Assembly (NCBI GenBank): GCA_964430695.1 | Contig: CAYSFO010000036.1 | Location: 1 to 15,217, forward strand | DNA length: 15,217 bases | From: MGBC108787 sp964430695 | GTDB lineage: Bacteria; Bacillota_I; Bacilli_A; RF39; UBA660 | Direction: 5' to 3' | Position numbers and translations under genes: made by a program | Shown: positions 1 through 5,968 of the stretch, piece after piece | How the letters are laid out: each line of letters starts with the position of its first letter | How positions within the stretch are numbered: position 1 is the first letter of the stretch | Notes under the pieces: model-generated | Told to the model about the DNA's origin: nothing | Seen by the model: the letters and a program-made list of their open reading frames with translations, nothing else | Databases searched by the model: none

Positions 1-105
1 TTTTTGTTCTGTACTATAGAACAGATAGGCATAACTTGTTCCTATGATGAATAATACGATTCCTAGTATTGTTGTTATTACTATTTTTCTATTGTTATGC
101 CTCAT
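1..105 (-). CDS. N-terminus of a secreted/anchored protein with SYA-type signal segment (3' part outside window)
   Basis: This minus-strand reading frame starts with ATG at 105 and stays open to the window edge, giving 35 residues that begin MRHNNRKIVITTILGIVLF. A strong ribosome site (AAAGGAGATGAG, 109-120) and a consensus promoter (150-178) precede it. The N-terminus has a basic head, a hydrophobic stretch and then GTSYAY, a pattern like the SipW-type signal peptides of TasA/camelysin-like proteins. The secreted protein at 2759-3385 has a comparable GSSYALW. The mature part is off the window, so the function cannot be named. A simple N-terminal membrane anchor is the alternative. The gene is divergent from a small Xre regulator, which may control it. 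Confidence 0.7.
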   Translation of the reverse strand, partial: MRHNNRKIVITTILGIVLFIIGTSYAYLFYSTEQK

Positions 106-121
106 TTTCTCATCTCCTTTA

Positions 122-138
122 TGTGGAGTATCTCCACA
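122..138. promoter_or_regulatory. Palindromic operator candidate TGTGGAG-N3-CTCCACA
   Basis: A perfect 7-bp inverted repeat with a 3-bp spacer lies just downstream of the predicted start of the minus-strand transcript. The same half-site TGTGGAG recurs on the minus strand at 166-172, next to the -35 box. A dyad plus an extra half-site inside a divergent promoter region is what is expected of an operator for the adjacent Xre-type regulator. Binding is inferred. Confidence 0.5.
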
Positions 139-149
139 ATTATGTTTAT

Positions 150-178
150 ATTATACTCCGTGTTTCTCCACATTTCAA
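150..178 (-). promoter_or_regulatory. SigA-type promoter for the gene at 1-105
   Basis: On the minus strand TTGAAA (173-178) and TATAAT (150-155) are separated by exactly 17 bp, close to the vegetative consensus. Transcription would start near 143, giving a leader that contains the palindrome at 122-138 and the ribosome site at 109-120. Confidence 0.75.
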
Positions 179-223
179 GAAATAAATTCGGAAAAATACG
201 ACAATTGTAGCAGAGGTGAACTT

Positions 224-463
224 ATGATAGGAAAAATACTGAAAACAATGCGCAGAGAAAATAATTATACACAAGAGCAATTAGCAGAGCTTGCCTATTT
301 AGGAAGAAGTACAATCAGTGACTATGAAAGAATGAAAACCGACATTAATTTTGAAACTCTAGAAAAAATTGCAGGTGTTTGTAACTATGAAATCGTTTTT
401 ATAAATAAAAAAGATAAAAACAAAGTTTTAACTTCTAAAAATATTGATAGAAAAGAAATTTAA
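224..463 (+). CDS. Small Xre/Cro-family helix-turn-helix regulator
   Basis: The product is a 79-residue protein made of almost nothing but a Cro/C1-type HTH domain (about residues 4-58). The recognition region is YTQEQLAELAYLGRSTISDYE, followed by a helix-rich second half and a lysine-rich tail. I chose the ATG at 224 because AGAGGTGA lies just before it. The frame is open further upstream, but that extension would run over the divergent gene and its promoter. No effector domain is visible, so it probably acts as a simple DNA-binding repressor. The obvious target is the divergent promoter with the TGTGGAG palindrome. No clear promoter of its own was found. Family assignment is confident; the target is inferred. 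Confidence 0.85.
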   Translation: MIGKILKTMRRENNYTQEQLAELAYLGRSTISDYERMKTDINFETLEKIAGVCNYEIVFINKKDKNKVLTSKNIDRKEI

Positions 464-466
464 ATG

Positions 467-492
467 AAAAAAGAAGGTAGTTCCTCCCTTTT
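467..492 (-). terminator. Rho-independent terminator of the small YjcZ-like genes
   Basis: On the minus strand AAAAGGGAGG, loop AACTA, and CCTTCTTTT can pair over about 9 bp, including two G-T wobbles, and run into a T-tract. The stop codon of the 42-aa gene (491-493) sits on its edge. In the plus direction the pairing is worse (A-C mismatches), so it mainly serves the minus strand. Confidence 0.6.
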
Positions 493-619
493 AATATGCA
501 AAATATCCACTGAAAATTATTGCTAACAAGATGAATAATACGATGATCATCATTGCACTATTCATTCCTTGATTATTGTTATTACAACAATTATCGTGCT
601 CTTTCTTACAGCTGTTCAT
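491..619 (-). CDS. YjcZ-like small membrane protein (42 aa)
   Basis: A short gene with an excellent ribosome site (AAGGAGG, 631-637) encodes MNSCKKEHDN, then CC and a run of four Asn, then one hydrophobic helix MMIIVLFILLAIIF ending SGYFAY. The core VLFILL is typical of the YjcZ/YhjR-type tiny proteins often annotated as sporulation proteins in Bacillus. It follows the 30-aa paralogue after a 30-bp gap, so the two probably share a transcript. The Cys/Asn-rich head is hydrophilic and the tail spans a membrane once. Family membership rests on a short segment; the molecular role is unknown. Confidence 0.72.
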   Translation of the reverse strand: MNSCKKEHDNCCNNNNQGMNSAMMIIVLFILLAIIFSGYFAY

Positions 620-649
620 TTAAATGGACACCTCCTTACGAATTAAAGA

Positions 650-742
650 CTAAATGAAAGCCCCTACAATGATTATAAGTAAGATGAATAATACAAGTAT
701 CATAGCTGGACCTATTCCATTACGATTACAACATTGATTCAT
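650..742 (-). CDS. YjcZ-like small membrane protein (30 aa)
   Basis: This gene encodes MNQCCNRNGIGP followed by a single hydrophobic helix AMILVLFILLIIIVGAFI. AAAGGAGG (751-758) lies 8 bp before the ATG. The helix matches the YjcZ type (VLFILLIIIVGA) and the Cys-Cys-Asn head parallels the downstream 42-aa gene, so the two look like diverged duplicates. A SigK-like promoter upstream fits expression in the mother cell late in sporulation. Its length is normal for this family. Function in the spore is not defined. Confidence 0.78.
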   Translation of the reverse strand: MNQCCNRNGIGPAMILVLFILLIIIVGAFI

Positions 743-775
743 ATTTCATTCCTCCTTTATTTGTCTTTTCATTTA

Positions 776-804
776 TATTGTATGGTTAAATATTAGAGTT
801 GGTG
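776..804 (-). promoter_or_regulatory. SigK-like promoter for the YjcZ-like pair
   Basis: On the minus strand CACC (801-804) is followed after 16 bp by CATACAATA (776-784), matching the Bacillus SigK pattern mACm / CATAnnnTA. No TTGACA-like box lies at the right distance for a vegetative reading. It places the start near 769, before the ribosome site at 751-758. The match is by eye. Confidence 0.45.
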
Positions 805-814
805 AGTGTTATTC

Positions 815-843
815 TTGTATTTTTTTTGTAAATTAGTTATAAT
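815..843 (+). promoter_or_regulatory. SigA-type promoter of prsA
   Basis: TTGTAT (815-820) and TATAAT (838-843) are 17 bp apart. The predicted start at about 850 leaves a very short leader ahead of the ribosome site AAGGAGGA (855-862). Confidence 0.7.
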
Positions 844-866
844 ATTGATTGTTTAAGGAGGATAAA

Positions 867-1880
867 ATGAAGAAAAAAATAATAGTACTTGGATTATGTA
901 CAGTAATGGTATGTGGTTGCGGAAAAACAATCCCTACTTTAGAAAATGGTGGTGAAGCAGTAGTCACATTTGAAAAAGGAGAAGCAATTAGTGTTGAAGA
1001 TTTATACAATGAACTAAAAAATAGTTATGCATTAGAATCTTTAATAAATTTAATTGACAAAAAAATAGTAGAGGATAAGTATAAGGATTCTTTAGATAGT
1101 GCAAATGAATATGCCGATGCAACAATGAAATCTTTAGAAGAAACCTATGGAGATGATTTGCTTTCAGCTATTCAAATGTATACATCTTACTCTACGGTAG
1201 AGGCTTATCGAAATTATGTCTATTTAAGTTACTTACAAAATTTAGTTATTGAAGATTATGCTAAAGACCAAATTGAAGAAAAAGAACTTAAAAATTACTA
1301 TGAAAAAAATATTTATGGTGATGTTTTAGTAAATCATATTTTGATTACACCAAAAGTGACAGATAGTATGGCAGATGAAGAAAAAACGGCTGCAGAAAAT
1401 GAAGCCAAAGAAAAAATCAATACCATTATTGCTAAATTAAAAGAAAGTAAAAATATAAAGGAAACATTTACAGAATTAGCAAAAGAATATTCAGAAGATT
1501 CTTCTACAAAAGAAGATGGTGGATCTCTTGGATATATCAACAATGGTACTCTATCAAGTAGTTATGATGAAATATTAAAAAATGCTTTTGAATTAAAAGA
1601 TGGAGAGTATTCAACAAAAGTAATCACAACCGAACTTGGATATCATGTCATCTATCGTGAAGCATCTAAAGAAAAAGCAAGTTATGAAGATGTATTAGAC
1701 AGTATGAAAGAAACACTAGCAGATAAAATATTAAGTGAAGATACCACACTAAGTACAAAAGCAATGCAAGCCATTCGAAAAGAATATGGAATGGATATTG
1801 TAGATAGCGAAATTCAAAAGCAATACGCTACTTATATTCAAAATGCTTTGTCAACTAAATCTAATTCTAATAAAGAATAA
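867..1880 (+). CDS. prsA: PrsA-like foldase lipoprotein (parvulin-type peptidyl-prolyl isomerase)
   Basis: This 337-residue protein is predicted to be anchored on the outer face of the membrane, where PrsA proteins help secreted proteins fold. Residues 1-18 form a lipoprotein signal (MKKKIIVLGLCTVMVCGC) with Cys18 as the likely lipidated residue. A helical region follows, and then a parvulin domain at about residues 156-265. The domain contains NHILIT, FTELAKEYSED, GGSLGYI, and ELGYHVIY. A helical C-terminal tail closes the protein. The size is slightly above the ~290 residues of Bacillus PrsA. The start is the ATG preceded by AAGGAGGA; an in-frame TTG at 849 lies upstream of that site and is rejected. 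The many exported proteins nearby are plausible clients (inference). Confidence 0.92.
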   Translation: MKKKIIVLGLCTVMVCGCGKTIPTLENGGEAVVTFEKGEAISVEDLYNELKNSYALESLINLIDKKIVEDKYKDSLDSANEYADATMKSLEETYGDDLLSAIQMYTSYSTVEAYRNYVYLSYLQNLVIEDYAKDQIEEKELKNYYEKNIYGDVLVNHILITPKVTDSMADEEKTAAENEAKEKINTIIAKLKESKNIKETFTELAKEYSEDSSTKEDGGSLGYINNGTLSSSYDEILKNAFELKDGEYSTKVITTELGYHVIYREASKEKASYEDVLDSMKETLADKILSEDTTLSTKAMQAIRKEYGMDIVDSEIQKQYATYIQNALSTKSNSNKE

Positions 1881-1883
1881 GTT

Positions 1884-1915
1884 AAAAAAATCATCACTAA
1901 AGTGATGATTTTTTT
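1884..1915. terminator. Bidirectional terminator shared by prsA and recX
   Basis: A perfect 14-bp stem (1884-1897 with 1902-1915), loop TAAA, has an A-tract on one side and a T-tract on the other, so it can end transcription from both directions. The recX stop codon (1897-1899) and last codons lie inside it. Confidence 0.9.
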
Positions 1916-2685
1916 ATGTCTTCTAAAACAGAATCTATATCTTCAAATAGGAATCCTTTATTCATTAATCTTCCTTTTGTTTGATAAGATAATTCTGGTT
2001 CTTTATATTTTTTTCCTAATTTATTATAGAGTTTTAAAGCCTCTTTTTCTAAAATTGTATTATTTTTGGGAATTTCTATTGTATCTAAGATAGCCATAAT
2101 ATTTTCTTTTGAAAACCCCTCATTCATGCAAGAAAAGAGAATGCGTTCTTTTAATTTTTTAATTCCCTCTTTTTTATTTGTATTTATTTTTTTCTCAATT
2201 ATCTTTTTTAATTTTTCTTGCCATATATCATTAGAAATACAAGCAAGATATTCTTTGATTTGTTCTTCTTCAAAATCTAAAGCTAATAGTTTTTTTACAA
2301 TTTTACCAGGCCCATTATTTGTTAAATGGATTTGATCATGAATAAAAGCCTGTAAATAAGCTTCATCGTTTATTAACTTTCTTTCTTCCATTTTTAAAAG
2401 TGTATTTAAAATCTCTTGATCAGAAAACTGATTTCTTTTTAAATATTCTCTTATTTCCTTTTTACAGCGATTCTTATTCGTTATATACTTTAAAGCTTTA
2501 TAATAGCAAGTTAGACTTTTATTTTCTTCTATCATTTGTTGGAGTTCTTTTTCATCCAGTTCCTTTTTTAATAATAAATTATACTTTAAAATAATATCAT
2601 CATATAAAACGACACTAGAATCTTTTTCTTCAAAAAACACTTGATAAGAATTATTTTTAATCTTTTTATAACTTTTTATTTTCAT
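1897..2685 (-). CDS. recX: Regulatory protein RecX
   Basis: RecX binds RecA and modulates its filaments during recombination and DNA repair. The protein is 262 residues, normal for Gram-positive RecX. It begins MKIKSYKKIKNNSYQVFF, then has VVLYDDIILKYNLL, and continues with repeated three-helix units such as NRCKKEIREYLKRNQFSD, EERKLINDEAY, and KGRLMNKGFLFEDI. The ATG at 2685 fits the usual family N-terminus. A longer frame to 2766 would overlap the upstream gene and has no ribosome site. No Shine-Dalgarno precedes the chosen ATG either: a consensus promoter ends 6 bp before it, so the message may be leaderless. recA is not in the window. Confidence 0.9.
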   Translation of the reverse strand: MKIKSYKKIKNNSYQVFFEEKDSSVVLYDDIILKYNLLLKKELDEKELQQMIEENKSLTCYYKALKYITNKNRCKKEIREYLKRNQFSDQEILNTLLKMEERKLINDEAYLQAFIHDQIHLTNNGPGKIVKKLLALDFEEEQIKEYLACISNDIWQEKLKKIIEKKINTNKKEGIKKLKERILFSCMNEGFSKENIMAILDTIEIPKNNTILEKEALKLYNKLGKKYKEPELSYQTKGRLMNKGFLFEDIDSVLEDIKKSSL

Positions 2686-2691
2686 AGCAGT

Positions 2692-2720
2692 ATTATATAA
2701 CACAAAGTTCCGTTTTTCAA
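2692..2720 (-). promoter_or_regulatory. SigA-type promoter of recX, giving a leaderless transcript
   Basis: TTGAAA (2715-2720) and TATAAT (2692-2697) on the minus strand are 17 bp apart. The normal start, about 7 bp downstream, falls on the A of the recX ATG (2685). Confidence 0.65.
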
Positions 2721-2729
2721 CGGAACTTT
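2704..2729. repeat. Perfect 11-bp inverted repeat over the recX -35 region
   Basis: AAAGTTCCGTT (2704-2714), loop TTTC, and AACGGAACTTT (2719-2729) form a perfect hairpin between the secreted-protein gene and recX. On the minus strand it is followed by only TTT-GTGTT, a weak T-tract. It could be the terminator of the upstream gene, an operator covering the recX promoter, or both. Confidence 0.7.
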
Positions 2730-2758
2730 CAAGAATATTGAAGAAAAAAATCATTATG

Positions 2759-3385
2759 CTATTCACTTAAATCAGTTGCATAAGCGATAGAATAAATAGC
2801 AGCTTCAAAGGCTTTTTTGTTAATAGCTGTTGTAGCGGATTCATCAATCCATAATCGTAAACTAAAAGTATCTTCTCCCCCATCATCTCCACCATCAGTA
2901 CTACTTCCTTTTAACGTTCCTGTTGCAATCGCATAAGAAGAAGCAAAATCATCATCAATTTCTAAGTTTAATAATTCGTCCTTATTTAACCCATAATCTG
3001 CAGAATCTAACGAATTGGCAGTTGCTAATGAATCTTTATTTTTTACTAAAATATATTTGATTAAGTCATCACTTATTTTATTATCACCAAGAGCAACTGT
3101 ATTTAAATAAATGGTATACTCGGCATCAATTGTACAAATATTTTTTAGTTTAAATTGATAAGGAGTTGTTTTAAGCCCTTTCTCATCACTAATCGGATAC
3201 GCATTTTTTAACTCAATAGAAGAAGAAGTTTCTATAAATTCAAGTTCAAAACACCCTGTATCAATGGCATTTACACCTGTTTGATACCTTGTAACATTCC
3301 ATAAGGCATAACTACTCCCTATAAACATAGTTACTAACATTAAAAATGCTATAACAGCTAAAGAAATACGATATTTAAGTCTCAT
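2759..3385 (-). CDS. TasA/camelysin-like secreted protein with SipW-type signal peptide
   Basis: This is a 208-residue exported protein. Residues 1-27 form a long signal peptide ending in GSSYA before LWNVT, the style processed by SipW-type signal peptidases. The following NAIDTGCFELEF and NAYPISDEKGLKTTPYQFKLKN, with a later IYLNT, match beta-sandwich TasA/camelysin-like proteins. A low-complexity DGGDDGGED loop lies near residue 170, before a final RLWID strand. Such proteins form extracellular fibres or surface layers in Bacillus; whether this one does is unknown. GGTGA precedes the ATG. The gene lies between ylbL and recX on the same strand with its own -10 box. No SipW or sortase gene is in the window. 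Confidence 0.75.
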   Translation of the reverse strand: MRLKYRISLAVIAFLMLVTMFIGSSYALWNVTRYQTGVNAIDTGCFELEFIETSSSIELKNAYPISDEKGLKTTPYQFKLKNICTIDAEYTIYLNTVALGDNKISDDLIKYILVKNKDSLATANSLDSADYGLNKDELLNLEIDDDFASSYAIATGTLKGSSTDGGDDGGEDTFSLRLWIDESATTAINKKAFEAAIYSIAYATDLSE

Positions 3386-3415
3386 ATTATCACCAAATCT
3401 TCTACTATCTATTCC

Positions 3416-3444
3416 ATTATAATATAAAAAAAAGCTTTTGAAAA
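3416..3444 (-). promoter_or_regulatory. Candidate promoter of the TasA/camelysin-like gene
   Basis: TATAAT (3416-3421) is preceded after 17 bp by TTTTCA (3439-3444), a good -10 with a weak -35. It lies in the 63-bp gap after ylbL, so the gene may be transcribed both alone and by read-through. Confidence 0.45.
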
Positions 3445-3448
3445 GTAC

Positions 3449-4459
3449 TTAATTTGCATTTTGGAGTTTTTGTATGGCTTCTTCTAAAGTAGAGGCTGAA
3501 AGGATTGTTAATTGCAAATGATTTTCCTCCTTTATCCTGACCGCTTCTTCATAATTTTCTAAAGGACATAAAAAGATAGAGGCACCTGCTTTTTCTGCTC
3601 CAAGCATCTTATATTTTATTCCACCAATTTCTCCAACATTTCCATCGATATCTATTGTCCCAGTTCCTACAATATTTCGTCCCTTGGTAATATCTTCTTT
3701 TATTAATGCATTATAAATGGATAGAGCTGTCATAAGTCCTCCACTAGAACCTGATTCACTTTCTTTTGTTGTGATTTCTATTTTAGGATTACTTTCATAT
3801 TCATATTTATTAAGGATGGCGATTCCTAACTTTAATTCACTCTCGGTTTCATAAATCGTAGCATGACAAATTTGTTCTTTATCCTCACGTAAAACAGTTA
3901 GAGTTACCTCTTCCCCTTTTTGCAAAGTTTGAATAAAGTTTTGTAAATCTTCTAATGTTTCAAATTCATTTCCATTAATCCTTAAAATAACATCACCTAA
4001 CTTTAAATCCGTTTTTGCCTCTTCTGTAATATAAGTAACTACATGATTAATTTTATGAATTGTGATTTCTTTTCCCGCTAATCGATAGGCACTAATCGTA
4101 GCATTATCTAAACCCGTTTCTAAATACAAACGATCTCTTAAAATCGTATCATCAACCGACTCATTCTCTAAAGTAATAGAAGAAGATGGCAATATATCCC
4201 AATCAGGAAATACAAAAGACAACAACAAAAAAGGGATCTTTCCTTTCATCATGGATACATAAGACATAGAAAGAGTTCCCTCTGCCTCATACATATCCGT
4301 AATTTTGATTCGATCACGCAAATCAATCGTTCCTCCTGGACGATAAACAACAAAAGGAAGTTCATAAAAGAAAAAAACAAATAAAAAAACAAGAAGTAAA
4401 AAAAATTTATAATTTTCTTTTATGTATTTCTTTATTTTTTCATATACTTTATTAATCAT
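3449..4459 (-). CDS. ylbL: YlbL-like membrane-anchored PDZ / Lon-type (S16) protease
   Basis: The 336-residue protein has one N-terminal membrane segment (about 17-38), an extracytoplasmic part, a PDZ domain (about 130-205, with LKLGDVILRINGNEF), and a C-terminal Lon-type protease domain. The likely catalytic dyad is Ser239 in GSSGG and Lys282 in GGIKYK. There is no ATPase domain. This architecture and length match YlbL of Bacillus subtilis. The ATG at 4459 has AGGTGA before it. It is divergent from ylbJ, a neighbour of ylbL in B. subtilis; ylbK, which lies between them there, is absent here. Substrates are unknown. The adjacent secreted protein could be one, but that is a guess. Confidence 0.9.
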   Translation of the reverse strand: MINKVYEKIKKYIKENYKFFLLLVFLFVFFFYELPFVVYRPGGTIDLRDRIKITDMYEAEGTLSMSYVSMMKGKIPFLLLSFVFPDWDILPSSSITLENESVDDTILRDRLYLETGLDNATISAYRLAGKEITIHKINHVVTYITEEAKTDLKLGDVILRINGNEFETLEDLQNFIQTLQKGEEVTLTVLREDKEQICHATIYETESELKLGIAILNKYEYESNPKIEITTKESESGSSGGLMTALSIYNALIKEDITKGRNIVGTGTIDIDGNVGEIGGIKYKMLGAEKAGASIFLCPLENYEEAVRIKEENHLQLTILSASTLEEAIQKLQNAN

Positions 4460-4477
4460 AAGCAGTTCACCTAAATA

Positions 4478-4486
4478 ATTATATCA
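4478..4486 (-). promoter_or_regulatory. Extended -10 promoter of ylbL
   Basis: The minus strand carries TGATATAAT, an extended -10 element with TATAAT at 4478-4483. A poor -35 (TTCATA, 4501-4506) sits 17 bp upstream, inside the start of ylbJ. The start would be near 4471, ahead of AGGTGA. Confidence 0.5.
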
Positions 4487-4501
4487 AACGAAAGTGATAA
4501 T

Positions 4502-5410
4502 ATGAAAAATTTTTTAAAAAAATATATTTATCTTGTAATAACTTTAGTATTTGTTGTTCTTCTTTTCTATAAAAATTTAGCTTTTAAAAACTGTATTATA
4601 AATGGTTGTAGCATTTTCTTTCACCAAGTATTTCCTTCTCTTTTTCCCATGTTTATCATAAATGATATTCTTATCAATTATAATTTTTTTACTATTTTAG
4701 ATTATTTATGTAGTAAAATATTTCATCGGATTTTTCATATGTCTTCAGCAGCAACTTACATTTTTATCCTATCTATTTTTTCAGGTACTCCAACAAATGC
4801 TTATATTGCAACGAATTTAGTAAACGAAAGAAAACTTTCTCCTAAAGATGCAGGCATTATTCTTTCCTATTCTTGCTTTTTAAATCCCTTATTCCTTTAC
4901 AATATGTTAAATACAATTTTTCTAGATAGCAATATAACTTTAAAAATAATATTCATTAATTATGGGCTAAACTTTTTCATTGCTTTTTGTTATCGTAAAT
5001 ACAACTACCAAAATGTTTCTTTATCTCCAACAAAAAATGTAGAAAACTTTACGAAAGTTTTAGCAAAAAGTATAGAACGCTCTTTGAATACATTAACAAT
5101 GCTTCTAGGAACTATCATCTTTTATTTTATTATTTGTGAAGGAATTTCTATCGTAATGCATAATCCACTCCTAAATTGTATTTTTAATGGCTTATTAGAA
5201 GCAACAGGAGGATTAGCCAAAATAGCATCTTTAAATATAAATATGCACTTAAAAGAAATTTTAGTTTCTATTTTCATTTCTTTCGGTGGGTTCAGTATTC
5301 ATACCCAAATAAAAAACATCATTTCTGATGTTTCTATCCCTTATAAGTACTTTTTTGTGACAAGAATCATTCATGCGATTGCTTCAGCAGCCATTTTTAT
5401 TATTGCCTAA
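4502..5410 (+). CDS. ylbJ: Sporulation integral membrane protein YlbJ
   Basis: This 302-residue protein has about eight hydrophobic segments and no soluble domain. It carries the hallmark FHQVFPSLFPMFIINDIL near residues 41-58. A pore-like SIFSGTPTNAYIA loop follows, then ILSYSCFLNPLFLYNML, and a related second half (GLLEATGGLAKI, SFGGFSIHTQI). This is the YlbJ/nucleoside-transporter-like pattern. In B. subtilis ylbJ is needed for efficient sporulation and is made in the mother cell under SigE. AAAGTGATAAT precedes the ATG; I could not find a convincing SigE promoter in the 42-bp divergent gap. Its last 27 bp overlap the convergent prepilin gene. The transported substrate is unknown. Confidence 0.88.
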   Translation: MKNFLKKYIYLVITLVFVVLLFYKNLAFKNCIINGCSIFFHQVFPSLFPMFIINDILINYNFFTILDYLCSKIFHRIFHMSSAATYIFILSIFSGTPTNAYIATNLVNERKLSPKDAGIILSYSCFLNPLFLYNMLNTIFLDSNITLKIIFINYGLNFFIAFCYRKYNYQNVSLSPTKNVENFTKVLAKSIERSLNTLTMLLGTIIFYFIICEGISIVMHNPLLNCIFNGLLEATGGLAKIASLNINMHLKEILVSIFISFGGFSIHTQIKNIISDVSIPYKYFFVTRIIHAIASAAIFIIA

Positions 5411-5968
5411 ATAATCTTTATTTGTTCCTGTAAAATTGCTAATATTGACATCTTTTCTCTTCCCTACATAGAAAAATTCTAAATCATCTATAGTATTAGC
5501 ACTATCTGCTTTCACTACAACAGGAATGACAAATTTCATATAAAAGAACTCTTCGTTAGTATCTTGAAATAAACTATTTTTATGTGTTACACAAGTGACA
5601 TTGTATTTCGTATTCCCATTTTCTTTTTCTAACAACCATTTTTCGGTTCCTGTAGCATTTTGATAAGTCACGCTATCAGCTTGTACTGACAAGATTCCAT
5701 TTGTTCCATCTGCATATGTGAATGTTACCTTAAACTGACTACTACTTGAACCACTATCACTAAGACCAACCAATCCTCTTTCTAAAAAATCCTCTTGTAC
5801 CGTTTTAATAATAATTGCCCTATTTTGTTGGTTTTCACGAGCATAATCAATATTTTTATCACTATAACGAACATCAGCAATCAATCGAAACAAAAACATA
5901 ATGACTATAGAGATAAGAGCTATACTTATAATTAATTCTACTAATGTTATTCCTTTGTTATTTTTCAT
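5384..5968 (-). CDS. Prepilin-like protein with type IV N-terminal methylation motif (second of pair)
   Basis: The product is 194 residues. It begins MKNNKG, then ITLVELIISIALISIVIMF, the class III signal: cleavage after Gly6, Glu at mature position 5, and a long hydrophobic helix. The rest is a soluble domain with NQQNRAIIIKTVQEDF and mostly beta segments, resembling minor pseudopilins of the GspJ/ComGF type only in a general way. The ATG at 5968 overlaps the upstream stop (ATGA) and has GGGGAGA before it, so the two genes are translationally coupled. A longer frame to 6010 would run into the neighbour and is rejected. It overlaps the end of ylbJ by 27 bp. No pilus ATPase, platform protein or prepilin peptidase is in the window. 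Confidence 0.82.
   Translation of the reverse strand: MKNNKGITLVELIISIALISIVIMFLFRLIADVRYSDKNIDYARENQQNRAIIIKTVQEDFLERGLVGLSDSGSSSSQFKVTFTYADGTNGILSVQADSVTYQNATGTEKWLLEKENGNTKYNVTCVTHKNSLFQDTNEEFFYMKFVIPVVVKADSANTIDDLEFFYVGKRKDVNISNFTGTNKDYLGNNKNGC

Noticed and set aside
44..223. N-terminal extension of the Xre regulator frame back to 44
   Set aside because: It would overlap the divergent gene, its ribosome site and promoter; AGAGGTGA marks the ATG at 224 as the start.
1902..2594. Plus-strand frames of 63-89 codons inside recX
   Set aside because: They are phenylalanine/leucine-rich mirror images of the Lys/Glu-rich recX gene.
2704..2729. LexA (SOS) box at the recX promoter
   Set aside because: The repeat has GTTCCG...CGGAAC, the opposite half-site order and the wrong spacing for the Gram-positive CGAAC-N4-GTTCG box.
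2686..2766. Longer RecX from 2766
   Set aside because: It overlaps the secreted-protein gene, crosses the promoter and hairpin, and the extra residues do not fit the RecX N-terminus.
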